A stretch of DNA of 64,000 nucleotides, from NCBI GenBank assembly GCA_030431255.1, contig JAUIJL010000002.1:698750-762749 (forward strand), in the 5' to 3' direction. The number at the start of each line of letters is the position of its first letter. Positions within the stretch are counted from its first letter, which is position 1. This document shows, piece after piece, positions 7,229 to 16,600 of the stretch. A program made the translations under genes and the position numbers. The notes under the pieces were generated by a model that did not search any database, was not told the DNA's origin, and saw nothing but the letters and a program-made list of their open reading frames with translations. This DNA comes from Thermoanaerobaculia bacterium. Its GTDB lineage: Bacteria > Acidobacteriota > Thermoanaerobaculia > Multivoradales > J023.

Positions 7229-9910
7229 ATGAGCCGACCCCACGCCGACACAACTCCGGACGAGCCGTCCATAGGTCGCGATCTGGCCCGCTTCGGCTCG
7301 ATCCTGGACCGTGTGATTCGCGACACGGAGGCAGAAGCCGTCGCCGAGGCCGTCGACGCCGGTCGGCGGGCCTCGGCCGAGCACCAAGAGCATGCTCGTC
7401 AAATCGCCGCCGGAACTCGGGTGCCGAGCGACGATTCCAGCCGACTTTCAACCGTGGTGTCCGGCCGCGGTGCCATGGAAGCGGAAGCCCTCTGCCGAGC
7501 CTTCCTCTGCCACCTTCATCTGATCGAGCTGGCCGAAGAGGCTCAAAGCCTGCGGGAGGGTCGCGCCAAATCGCCGACCGACTCCTGGTCCGAGATTCGC
7601 GAACCGGATTCGAACGACCGCCGGCTCGCGAAGCTGCTCGACGCTTGGGGTGTCGAGGTGGTGCTCGCGGTCCACCCCTGTCGGGTCAGCTCGGTGACCC
7701 TCCTGCGCTTGGATCAAGACATTCTGAAGCTCGCCCTCGAGCCCGCGGGTGCTGAACAAGACGCCCGTGCCCTGGAGCTGATCACCGATCTTTGGCGGTC
7801 CACGCCCTACGTGGTCACCCGCCCGACCACCCGGGAGCAGCGGGAGCATCTGCTCTTCATGCTGACCGAGTCCGTCTACGGGGCCTGTCCGGAGGTCGTC
7901 GACCGCGTGAGCCGAATCCACGATCATCTCCGGGCTTGCGGGGAGACCTCGGAGGAACCCGGACGGATCGCAACCTCACTACCGCCCTCGCTGCCGCCCG
8001 ATATCAGCTGGGCGACATGGGTCGGTGGCGACATGGACGCCAACCCCTATGTGACCGCCGACACTCTCAAGTCGAGCCTCGCCTTCCATCGAGAAGCCGT
8101 GCTGAGCCTCTACAGCCGGGACCTGGTTCGGCTCGAGGATCAGATCGCTGCCGAGCATTCGGAGCTACCCGATCCCGGCGAGGTGCTCACCCGAGTCCGA
8201 GCCATGTCCGAGCGGCTCGACGGCACCCGCTCCGCTCCGCAACGGGGCCGAAGCTCCTATCCACAGGCCGCCGCAGCCTCACTTGAGCCTCATGTGGGTC
8301 CCTATGGACATCCCGACGAGCTGGCCCGAGATCTCGCCGCGGTCCGCCGAATCCTCGAGCAAGCCATTCCCGACACCTCTCCGGCCCGGGCAGCGCGCCG
8401 GCTCGAGCAGCGGGTCGGCATGTTCGGATTCCATCTTGTCCGTTTGAATCAACGCCAGGACTCCGCCCTGCACCGTGACGTGATCGGCCAGCTGATGATC
8501 GACGATCGGTGGGCGGAACGGCCTTCGAGCAGCCGTATTCGTCGCCTCCGCCAGATGATTCCCAAGGCCAAGCGCCGAAGCACGCCCCCGGGCTCGCCGG
8601 CCTTTGTGCACCAGAGCCTGGCCGTGTTCAGGGCTCTGGAGGACGCGCGCCAACGAGGCATTCAAGATGGTGCCTCGGGCCCCTTCGTCATCAGCCTGGC
8701 CGAAGGACCCGACGATCTCCTGTCCGTGTTGCTGCTCGCCCGTTGGGGGGGCTTGATCGTCGATGGTCAGGTACCGCTCGACGTCGCCCCGCTTTTCGAA
8801 ACGGTCGAGGACTTGCAGAACGCACCGCAAATTCTCGACCAGCTCCTCGGCTTGGAGGTCTATCGTCGCCATTTGGCCGCCCGCCAAAACCGACAAATCG
8901 TGATGTTGTCCATGGCGGACCTCAACAGAGACAGCGGTTTTTTCACCGCCGGACACCAATTAGTGGCCGCCCAGCAGGCGATGGCCCGAGCGGTCGCGAA
9001 GCACGAGGGCCTAGAGCTGACGTTTCTCTTCGACAGCTCCGACCCTTTGTGGCGCCATGGGGGGACCGCCGCGTTGTCTCCCCGCCTTGCGGTCACCGAG
9101 CCGGGAGCGACCTTATCCGATCGGTTTCTGGTGCCCGAGCTCGTCCACCAAACCGTGGAATCGAATCTGGCTATCGGTCTGGGCCGGGCCCTGCGTGGGG
9201 CCGCTCCCCAAGCAGCTACTACCGAGGACCGGGAGGCCTCTTGGAGCGAGGTCGTGGCGACCGCTTCCCAAGCGGCGATGGAAAGCTACCGAGACCTCAT
9301 CTTCGGTGAACGGAAGCTATATCGCTATTACCGCTTGGCCACACCGGTGGACGTCATCGAACGGCTGATGATCGGCTCGCGCTCCTCGAGCCGAAGAACC
9401 CATGCGGGGGTCGCCAATGTGCGTCCCACGCCTTGGAAATTGGCCTGGGCACTGAGCCGCCACGGGCTTCCCGGATGGTTTGGGCTCGGATCCGGTCTGC
9501 AACGGGCCATCGACGTCCTCGGAGCTGCTAAGGTCGGCGAAGCGGCAAGCTCATGTCCCGTGCTTTCCCAGCTGCTTCGACGGGCCGAGCTGACCCTGGC
9601 GTGGACGGATCTCGAGATCGCCGAGCAATTCTCTGATCTGGCCGGCGATTTGAGCTCGCAAATCTTCCCAAGGATCGCCCAGGAGCATGTGTTGACCCTT
9701 GAAATCCTGCGCGAGCTGCTGGGCGAGAATCTCTTCGCCACGGACATGCAGGGAGTCGAGCGGAGGAGGCCCTACGTGGATTCGATCAGTCGGCTGCAGC
9801 TCGATCTCCTGCGGCGGTGGCGCGAAGGCAGCCGTGAAGACGACCAACTGCTGAAGGCGTTGCTCGCCTCGGTGGGCGGCGCCTTTCAAGGACTCAAACC
9901 CATTCTCTAG
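7229..9910 (+). CDS. Divergent phosphoenolpyruvate carboxylase homologue, probably altered or inactive
   Basis: 893 aa, the right length for PEP carboxylase, with family landmarks in order: AVHPCRVSS (His149, for canonical TAHPTE), WVGGDMDANP (266-273, for GGDRDGNP), FGFHLVRLNQRQDS, DVAPLFETVEDLQNA, VMLSMADLNRDSGFF (for MLGYSDSNKDGG) and an RNTG-like C-terminal region. The hallmark F-H-G-R-G-G-x-x-G-R-G-G loop is replaced at residues 599-612 by FLFDSSDPLWRHGG, losing the His and Arg of HGRGG that bind substrate and carboxyphosphate. The C-terminus also lacks NTG. Normal PEPC makes oxaloacetate from PEP and bicarbonate; this one may be inactive or do something else. No clear ribosome site; recQ starts 18 nt downstream. 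Confidence 0.8.
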   Translation: MSRPHADTTPDEPSIGRDLARFGSILDRVIRDTEAEAVAEAVDAGRRASAEHQEHARQIAAGTRVPSDDSSRLSTVVSGRGAMEAEALCRAFLCHLHLIELAEEAQSLREGRAKSPTDSWSEIREPDSNDRRLAKLLDAWGVEVVLAVHPCRVSSVTLLRLDQDILKLALEPAGAEQDARALELITDLWRSTPYVVTRPTTREQREHLLFMLTESVYGACPEVVDRVSRIHDHLRACGETSEEPGRIATSLPPSLPPDISWATWVGGDMDANPYVTADTLKSSLAFHREAVLSLYSRDLVRLEDQIAAEHSELPDPGEVLTRVRAMSERLDGTRSAPQRGRSSYPQAAAASLEPHVGPYGHPDELARDLAAVRRILEQAIPDTSPARAARRLEQRVGMFGFHLVRLNQRQDSALHRDVIGQLMIDDRWAERPSSSRIRRLRQMIPKAKRRSTPPGSPAFVHQSLAVFRALEDARQRGIQDGASGPFVISLAEGPDDLLSVLLLARWGGLIVDGQVPLDVAPLFETVEDLQNAPQILDQLLGLEVYRRHLAARQNRQIVMLSMADLNRDSGFFTAGHQLVAAQQAMARAVAKHEGLELTFLFDSSDPLWRHGGTAALSPRLAVTEPGATLSDRFLVPELVHQTVESNLAIGLGRALRGAAPQAATTEDREASWSEVVATASQAAMESYRDLIFGERKLYRYYRLATPVDVIERLMIGSRSSSRRTHAGVANVRPTPWKLAWALSRHGLPGWFGLGSGLQRAIDVLGAAKVGEAASSCPVLSQLLRRAELTLAWTDLEIAEQFSDLAGDLSSQIFPRIAQEHVLTLEILRELLGENLFATDMQGVERRRPYVDSISRLQLDLLRRWREGSREDDQLLKALLASVGGAFQGLKPIL

Positions 9911-9928
9911 TCGCTCTCCAACCGTGCT

Positions 9929-11887
9929 ATGACATCTGCATCTCAGTCGCCCCCGGAGCCCGCGCTTGCGGACCCCCACGAAACCCTTGCCCGGGTCTTC
10001 GGTTTCGAGGCGTTTCGACCCGGTCAGGAACCGGTGATCCGCTCGCTGCTGGAAGGCCACTCGGCGGCGGCGGTCTTCCCGACCGGCGGCGGTAAATCCC
10101 TCTGCTATCAATTGCCGGCCCTACACTTCCCCGGGCTGACCCTGGTCGTCTCCCCCCTCATCGCCTTGATGAAGGATCAGATCGATCAATTGACCCAACG
10201 GGGAGTCTCGGCGGCTCGGCTCGATTCGTCCCTCACGTTTCAGGAAAACAAAGAGGTGATGGCGGGCATCCGCTCCGGTGCCCTGAAGCTGCTCTACGTC
10301 GCACCTGAGCGATTTTCCAACGAGCGCTTCCGGGAGACCTTGAGCCAACAGCGCATCTCTCTCATGGCGGTGGATGAGGCCCATTGCATTTCGGAGTGGG
10401 GTCACAATTTTCGTCCCGACTATTTGAAGCTCTCCGGATACGCCCGGATGTGCCGCGCCGAGCGGGTCCTGGCATTGACCGCCACGGCGCCGGCGAAGGT
10501 CTTGGAAGACATCCAAGAAGGCTTCGAAATCGCGCCGGAGCACTCCGTGCGGACCGGTTTTTTTCGCCCCAACCTGGCACTCTTAGCCACCCCCGTGGAG
10601 CCGGCGAGACGGGATGAGGCCCTGGTGGAACGGCTCCGAGCCCGCGACCCCGGACCGACGATCGTCTATGTCACCCTGCAGCGCACGGCGGAGCAGATCG
10701 CCGATCTTCTGACCACCCAAGGCATCGCCGCCCAGCCTTATCACGCAGGGCTGAAACCCGAGGAACGGGCTCGAATTCAAGAGCGGTTCATGGCCTCCGA
10801 GCGCGGAGTCGTGGTGGCGACCATCGCCTTCGGAATGGGCATCGACAAATCGGATATTCGCTACGTCTATCACTACAACCTGCCGAAAAGCCTGGAAAAC
10901 CTAGCCCAAGAAATCGGCCGCGCGGGACGAGACGGAGAGGATGCCGTCTGCGAGCAGCTGATTTGCAGCGAGGATTTGAACGTCATTCGGAATTTCGCCT
11001 GCGGCGACACGCCGACCCTGGGCGCCGTGGGCTCCTTTCTACGTCGGCTCTTCGGCTCCGACCAGGGCTCCGTGGATCTGAACCTGCACACCACCGGCTA
11101 CGAGCACGATATTCGCCAGCTGGTGCTGCGGACCCTTTTGACCTATCTGGAGCTCGACGGGCTGATCGCTGGAGGCACTCCCTACTACGCCTCCTATAAA
11201 TTCAAACCTCTGCAATCGTCGAGCGAGATTTTGGGCCACTTCAACGGCCCGCGGCGGCAGTTCCTACAAGGTCTCTTTCGCCAGGCGACGAAAGCCAAAA
11301 CCTGGTTCACCATCGATCTCGATCGCAGCTCCGAGGTCTTGGGCGAGCCGCGCAAGCGGTTGGTCAGCGCCCTGGATTATTTGGCGGAGAAGGGTTGGCT
11401 GACGCTCAAACCGTCCGATGTCCGATTTCCCTACAAAATCCTTCAGCCCGACGTCGACGTGTCCGATCTGACGAGCCGCCTGCACCAGCGCCTCTTAGAC
11501 CTTGAGGCTCGAGAGCTGGCCCGCCTTCAGCAGGTGGTCGATTTGTCCACCATTGAAGGCTGCCGCTGGGCCACCCTCTGCGCTCACTTCGGGGAGAATC
11601 TCGAGCAAGAATGCGACCATTGCAGCTGGTGCCTCGAAGGGGAAGCGGCCGCCCTCAAACCAGCCGAGATCCCGGAAGTCGAGCCCACGACGTGGGAAAA
11701 CCTGCGGGCACTGGCCGGGGAGCATCCGCTGTTGGCCGATCCCAGAGCCGCGACCCGCTTTCTGGTGGGTTTGTCCTCACCCAAAGCCGGCCGGCTCCGA
11801 CTGGGCAAGCATCCCCTCTTCGGATCCCTATCGACGATGCCTTTCCATCAGCTGTTGGAGCTCTGCGAGCAGAATTTGAAGCGCTGA
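9929..11887 (+). CDS. recQ: ATP-dependent DNA helicase RecQ
   Basis: 652 aa. Shows the superfamily 2 motifs in order: FRPGQEPVIRSLL (motif 0), FPTGGGKSLCYQLPA (Walker A), DEAHCISEWGHNFRPDY (DEAH box plus RecQ aromatic loop), LALTATA (III), the domain IV-V block ATIAFGMGIDKSDIRYVYHYNLPKS (in parts) and EIGRAGRDG (VI). A zinc-binding region follows (C-x3-W...ECDHCSWC). The last ~70 residues are short and do not look like a full HRDC domain, so this is a RecQ-core-plus-zinc form. It unwinds DNA 3'-5' in recombination and repair. It starts 18 nt after the PEPC-like stop and is probably co-transcribed with it. Confidence 0.94.
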   Translation: MTSASQSPPEPALADPHETLARVFGFEAFRPGQEPVIRSLLEGHSAAAVFPTGGGKSLCYQLPALHFPGLTLVVSPLIALMKDQIDQLTQRGVSAARLDSSLTFQENKEVMAGIRSGALKLLYVAPERFSNERFRETLSQQRISLMAVDEAHCISEWGHNFRPDYLKLSGYARMCRAERVLALTATAPAKVLEDIQEGFEIAPEHSVRTGFFRPNLALLATPVEPARRDEALVERLRARDPGPTIVYVTLQRTAEQIADLLTTQGIAAQPYHAGLKPEERARIQERFMASERGVVVATIAFGMGIDKSDIRYVYHYNLPKSLENLAQEIGRAGRDGEDAVCEQLICSEDLNVIRNFACGDTPTLGAVGSFLRRLFGSDQGSVDLNLHTTGYEHDIRQLVLRTLLTYLELDGLIAGGTPYYASYKFKPLQSSSEILGHFNGPRRQFLQGLFRQATKAKTWFTIDLDRSSEVLGEPRKRLVSALDYLAEKGWLTLKPSDVRFPYKILQPDVDVSDLTSRLHQRLLDLEARELARLQQVVDLSTIEGCRWATLCAHFGENLEQECDHCSWCLEGEAAALKPAEIPEVEPTTWENLRALAGEHPLLADPRAATRFLVGLSSPKAGRLRLGKHPLFGSLSTMPFHQLLELCEQNLKR

Positions 11888-11933
11888 GATCGCCGGGTCC
11901 GACTCGAGCCCGACGACGGCCTCACACGGTTCT

Positions 11934-13358
11934 TCAGAAAGTCATCTCGGCGAAGAACGGCCGATTGTGAAAGCGCTTCGGCCGATTCTTCACCCGCCAA
12001 GAGTGCACCACGATCTCAGAGCCGTACATCAGGGGCAGCAGCGGACGCTCTTGGTTGAGCACCTCGCCGATGCATCGAAGATTTCGAGAATCGGCATCCT
12101 GTCGGAAAGCCGCCAGGGCCTCGTCCATGGGCGGGTGAATCCAGCGGGATAAGTTCGCTCGGCTGAAGGCACCTTCGCGATGGTCCGGAATGGCGGCCGA
12201 GGAGAAGATCGCTTCGAAAAGGGTCACCAAGTCGGGTGTGTCCGGAATCCATCCGGACAATGCCATATCGTAGTCGCCGTCGGCGGTCCGTTGGTAATAG
12301 TCGGCGATGTCCTTGGCCTGCTCGATCCTCACCTCCAGTCCCACCTGGGCGAGCTGAGCCGCCAGCACCTCGGCGGTCGGCACCGGATGGGGCATATACG
12401 GTCTGGCGGTAGGGATCACCAACATGCGCAAGGGAGTGCGCTTACGGTCCCCACCGGCCTCCGCCAGCATGCGTTGGGCTTCCTCCACGTCTTGACGCAT
12501 GCCGTCGGGCAGCGTTCCCAAAGAGGCCGGGAGAAATCCCGTGGCCGCGAACGCCAAAGGGCTGGTATACGAGCCGGCGGCCAGCTCGCGGCGATCGATG
12601 GCTTTGGAAACCGCTTGTCGGATCTCGGCGCTACGGAAGAAGGGCCTTTGGGTGTTGAAGTAGAGCATCGCGATCGAATCTCCCTGCCCCATCCATTTGT
12701 GCACACCGCGAACCGATCGCAAATCGTCTCTGGAAAGCCCGAGGGTGAAGTCCACCTCACCTCGGTTGATCGCTTCGATGAGACGGCTGGGTCGCCCCGC
12801 TGAATCCAGGGGATAGACCCGTAGATCGACCTGAGGAATCCGCGGCGGCCGCGGATGGTGTGGATTACGGACCAAGCGGTATTGGCTCTCGGAACGGGGG
12901 ACGAGCACATAGGGACCGGTGCCTAGGAATTGGCCCCGTTTTTCCAGCACCACCGCGCTCGTTTGATGGCTGAGCACCCAATCGAATCGGCTGCTCGGCC
13001 GTTTGAGATAGAAAAAGAGCCGATCCCCCTGAACGGCCACGTCCGCCTCCGCGGAAAAAAGGTGGGACCGTTCCAGCGAGCGTGCGACGTGGCGCGCGGT
13101 CAACACCGTGCCGTCGGAAAATCGAATACCCGGCCTCAACACCGCGGACCAGACTTTTTCGCTGCCGGTGCTGGTTTCCGCAGCCAGCGGGCCTTTGAAC
13201 AGCAGGGGAAGGGTCTTGGTGCCTTCGGAGGAAGCGCCGAAAGGCGCTTGGAAGACTTGCCAATTGACCATGCTGTTGACGAAATCCGTCGCCGAGCGCG
13301 GATCGCTGTGCTTTATGTGGAGCGGCGTCAATATGCCGACGCGCAAGACGTCCGTCAC
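11934..13358 (-). CDS. Family 5 extracellular-type solute-binding protein without signal peptide
   Basis: 474 aa, GTG start with GAGGAAA upstream. The body matches peptide/nickel-binding proteins (SBP_bac_5): W-x-x-x-L-R-P-G-I-R-F-S-D-G-T-x-L-T-A-x-H-V near residues 69-90, IAMLYFNTQRPFF, EIRQAVSKAIDRREL and DYDMALSGWIPDTPD. It begins directly with MTDVLRVGILTPL, and an in-frame TGA lies just upstream, so no signal peptide can be added in this frame. No permease or ATPase genes adjoin. It could be a cytoplasmic ligand sensor (compare SgrR-type regulators, though no HTH is visible) or have lost its export signal. Confidence 0.8.
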   Translation of the reverse strand: MTDVLRVGILTPLHIKHSDPRSATDFVNSMVNWQVFQAPFGASSEGTKTLPLLFKGPLAAETSTGSEKVWSAVLRPGIRFSDGTVLTARHVARSLERSHLFSAEADVAVQGDRLFFYLKRPSSRFDWVLSHQTSAVVLEKRGQFLGTGPYVLVPRSESQYRLVRNPHHPRPPRIPQVDLRVYPLDSAGRPSRLIEAINRGEVDFTLGLSRDDLRSVRGVHKWMGQGDSIAMLYFNTQRPFFRSAEIRQAVSKAIDRRELAAGSYTSPLAFAATGFLPASLGTLPDGMRQDVEEAQRMLAEAGGDRKRTPLRMLVIPTARPYMPHPVPTAEVLAAQLAQVGLEVRIEQAKDIADYYQRTADGDYDMALSGWIPDTPDLVTLFEAIFSSAAIPDHREGAFSRANLSRWIHPPMDEALAAFRQDADSRNLRCIGEVLNQERPLLPLMYGSEIVVHSWRVKNRPKRFHNRPFFAEMTF

Positions 13359-13530
13359 GGGGTTTCCTCGCCCTCATAAGGCCGTACATTGAAGTGACGC
13401 AAAGGAATTCGGCTGGAAAAAGGCTAGCAGACCCCCAATCTGCCATCAATGCCGGTAGACGCGACACCGAGCACAAAACTCGAAGGGCGAACGCGAACGT
13501 CTTCGTTTTTCGCCAAAGGGTTATTTGATG

Positions 13531-13610
13531 CAGTCAAATTCATACAGTCAAATTCATACAGTCAAATTCATACAGTCAAATTCATACAGTCAAGTTCATA
13601 CAGTCAAATA
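13531..13610. repeat. 14-bp tandem repeat (~5.7 copies)
   Basis: cagtcaaattcata is repeated head to tail at 13531, 13545, 13559, 13573 and 13587 (one A-to-G in copy 5), with a partial sixth copy. It is AT-rich within GC-rich surroundings and ends ~45 nt before the GTG start of the AsmA-like gene. A copy-number-variable array here could alter that gene's expression. Confidence 0.95.
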
Positions 13611-13652
13611 GCGTGCCCCGGTTCGTCGATGTTTCCGAGCTAAACTCACAGG

Positions 13653-16600
13653 GTGACTAGTCCCGTCTCCTCTCCGAGCCCTGCCGCAGAATTCCCGGGC
13701 AATCCCCCAGGGAAGGGCGTTGGGCGGTCGCGAATTCGGATGCTCATCGGCATTTTCTCGGCATTTCTGGTGATGGTCGCCATAGCCGTGTATTTGATCC
13801 GTGATCTTCCTCGACGTCTCTTGGAGACCGAGCTCGGCCGTCAGCTGAACGCCACGGTCAGCCTCGACGGTTGGAAAATGGCCGGCCAGGACAGTTGGGA
13901 GCTCCACGGGCTCAAGGTCAAACCCCATCATTTGCCGGTGGGCATGGTGCTCGAAGCACCGGTGGTGAGAATCCAGGGTCGAGCCGAGGACATCGCCGAC
14001 GGCAAGCTGCGCAGCCTCTTGTTCGAGAGCTCGATCTTGCGTCTCGAGCTACCCCGAGCCGACGGGGCGAGCAGCCCTGAGACGGAGCAGACTTCCCAAT
14101 CGCCCCTGATCGACGATTTGCGGATTCCAGGCATGAGCATTGTCCTCTGTGCGGAGCTGGTCGGTTTTGCCTGCAAGGAGCCCGTCAACGACTCACCCCT
14201 GGAGCTCGACGCCCATTTCCGCGAGATCGGACGTCAAGCCCAGGGGCGACTAGATTTGGTCGCGCAAGACCTCGACTTGGTCACAACGGGGGCCGAGCCT
14301 GAATCGCCCCAGATTCACAGCGAGCTCAAGGGCCTGCGCTTGAGCGCCGAGCTCGACCGAGGCGTTTGGACCCTCGGAGCTGACGCTGAAGAGCTGCGGG
14401 TTTCCACCTCGACGACGGATCTCCACCTCGCCGCCATCAGCTGGACAGGAATCGCCGACGTCGCACACGGCCTTACTCCGATCACCCGGAACGCGTCCTT
14501 GGGCTCGGGACGGCTGAGCTCCGGCGAGCAGAGCGTGCAGCTCCCGGAGGTGCGTTGGCGAGCCATGGACGCCGCGGACCCACCGGGCTCAACCGCCGGC
14601 GGATCGTCCCTGCCTTTGAGACTCGCCATGGAGTCGGAGCTTTGGGAATCGGGCCTCATCACCTTGGACAGCCAGGGGCAAGAGAGCTCCCTAGCTCTCG
14701 ACGTCACCGGCATGGAGCTAGGATCGCTGCTCCGCCGGATCACTGTTTCGCCAACGCAGACTGCTTCACCTCTCCAGAGCACCCCGCAGATTGAAGGTCG
14801 GGCGGATCTGAGTCTTCAGCTCGCCCAAAGCCCAGAGCAGCCCTTGGCGTGGGTGCTGGACCTCGAGGTGAGCCCGAGGGTCCTCAACCTCGAAACCCCT
14901 GAGCCCCTCAACCTACAATTTGCGACCGGTACATCGATCCGGCTCGGCGGGCGAGGCCAGGGGCTACCCGGCGACTCGCTTTCCGCGGTGATCGAGGGCA
15001 CCGTCCAGCTGCCGGGCGTCATGTCGGCTCAGTCTGGTGTTGCCCCCCTGGATTCCATCCCCAACGACGCTTGGCCCATAGGTTTGGACTGGCGCGCCGA
15101 GCTCGGAACCGAGCAGCTGCGGCTCGAGCATTGGAATCTGCGGAGCCGCTTGGCCACATGCTCGGGAAGCGGTGAGCTGGCATTGGGCTCCCCAGATCCA
15201 AAGGGCACCGGCAAATGGCAGTGCTCGGGAAAGCTGGTCCCCGCCCTCGCAGCCTTCGCCCCAACCCTGCCCAGACCGTCGGGCTCGGATGCTTGGAAAG
15301 CCCGGGGCCAGGCTCGGTGGCAGGGCCCGGATTGGGCGACCGACGGTCGATTGGAGCTCTCCGCCGACTCCCTTTCCCCCGCCGACGGCGTGAGCGTCGC
15401 GGATCTCAGCTTGAAGTCGCGCTTTCGGATGAATCCCAAACGTCTGCATCTTTCCGAGACCGACCTGACCCTGGCCGTGGCAGGCCCCGGACCGTCCCCG
15501 CTGCGTGGCCACGCAAAGGGTGAGGTCACGGTATCCCTGGACGCGCCCATGGAGCGGCTGCGATGGGATGTTCAATCCGTCGAGCTGGCCCCGGGGTCGG
15601 ATGGCGTCGAGCAGCCGCCCCTTGGGGTCCTGCGAACCAAGGGTGAGTCTCGGCCCGGCCGGCTCGACGCCACGGTGCACTTGGAAAGCCCGTCACCGGC
15701 ACCGTGGTTGGAGTGGCTCGGCCCATGGCTACCCCAGGAAATCCGCACCTTGGACACCAAGGGCGAGCTTTCCTTTGAGGGACAGCTCAGCCAAGACCAA
15801 AACAGCTATTCCCTGACCGGACCGTGGCTCGGTCGCGGCCTGGGTTTTGCCACCGAAGACGGCAGTCGAGTGATCGAAGGCTTGGACGTCGACAGTCAAC
15901 TGTCCGCCCGCTGGTCCACGACGGAGGCGGTGGGACAAAAGCTCGACATCGAGCTCGAAGGGCAGGCCGGGGGCTTTTTGATGCTCTGGAAAACCCTCTT
16001 CTCCGACTTTTCGGACCTGAGCACCGGATTCACCCTCGGGGCCGACATGCAGGTCGCAGAAATTTCCGAGATCACCTCCGCGCCGATCACCATCGCCGCC
16101 GTGCTCCAGCCGTCCCAAGGCCCCCGGCTCGACCTGAGCGGGAGCATCCGGCCGGAGGACCGCTCCGGAAATTTCGACCTTCACCTCGATGCCCGAGACC
16201 TCAAATCCCTTCACAGCCATTTTCTGGTGCGATTGCAGGACGATCCGCCCACCCTATCCGCACTCGATGGTGCCGCCGCCCTCGAGCTTCAAGGTTCCTT
16301 CCAAAATACAGCGGGCGGCTTGGAGGGGGATGTGCGCGGGTTGCTCCAATTGGAGCGTGCACGGGTCACCACCGAGTCCATGGATCTCCAGGGCATGGAT
16401 CTGAACCTGCCGATCGATCTCAGAATGAGCCGATCCGGGGGCGACATCGTCTGGAGCGGCGGGCAGCGGCAGGGCTCGTTTCGCCTGGGTCGGTCGACCG
16501 TGGGCGAGCTCCAATTGCCGGTGATCGAGTCCGAGCTCGACGTCCGTGCCGACAGTGTCATCCTCTCCCGTCCCCTGGAAATCAACTTATTGGGCGGCAC

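Noticed and set aside
13531..13610. CRISPR or iteron origin
   Set aside because: 14-bp units have no spacers, and there is no replication initiator gene nearby; a simple tandem repeat explains it.
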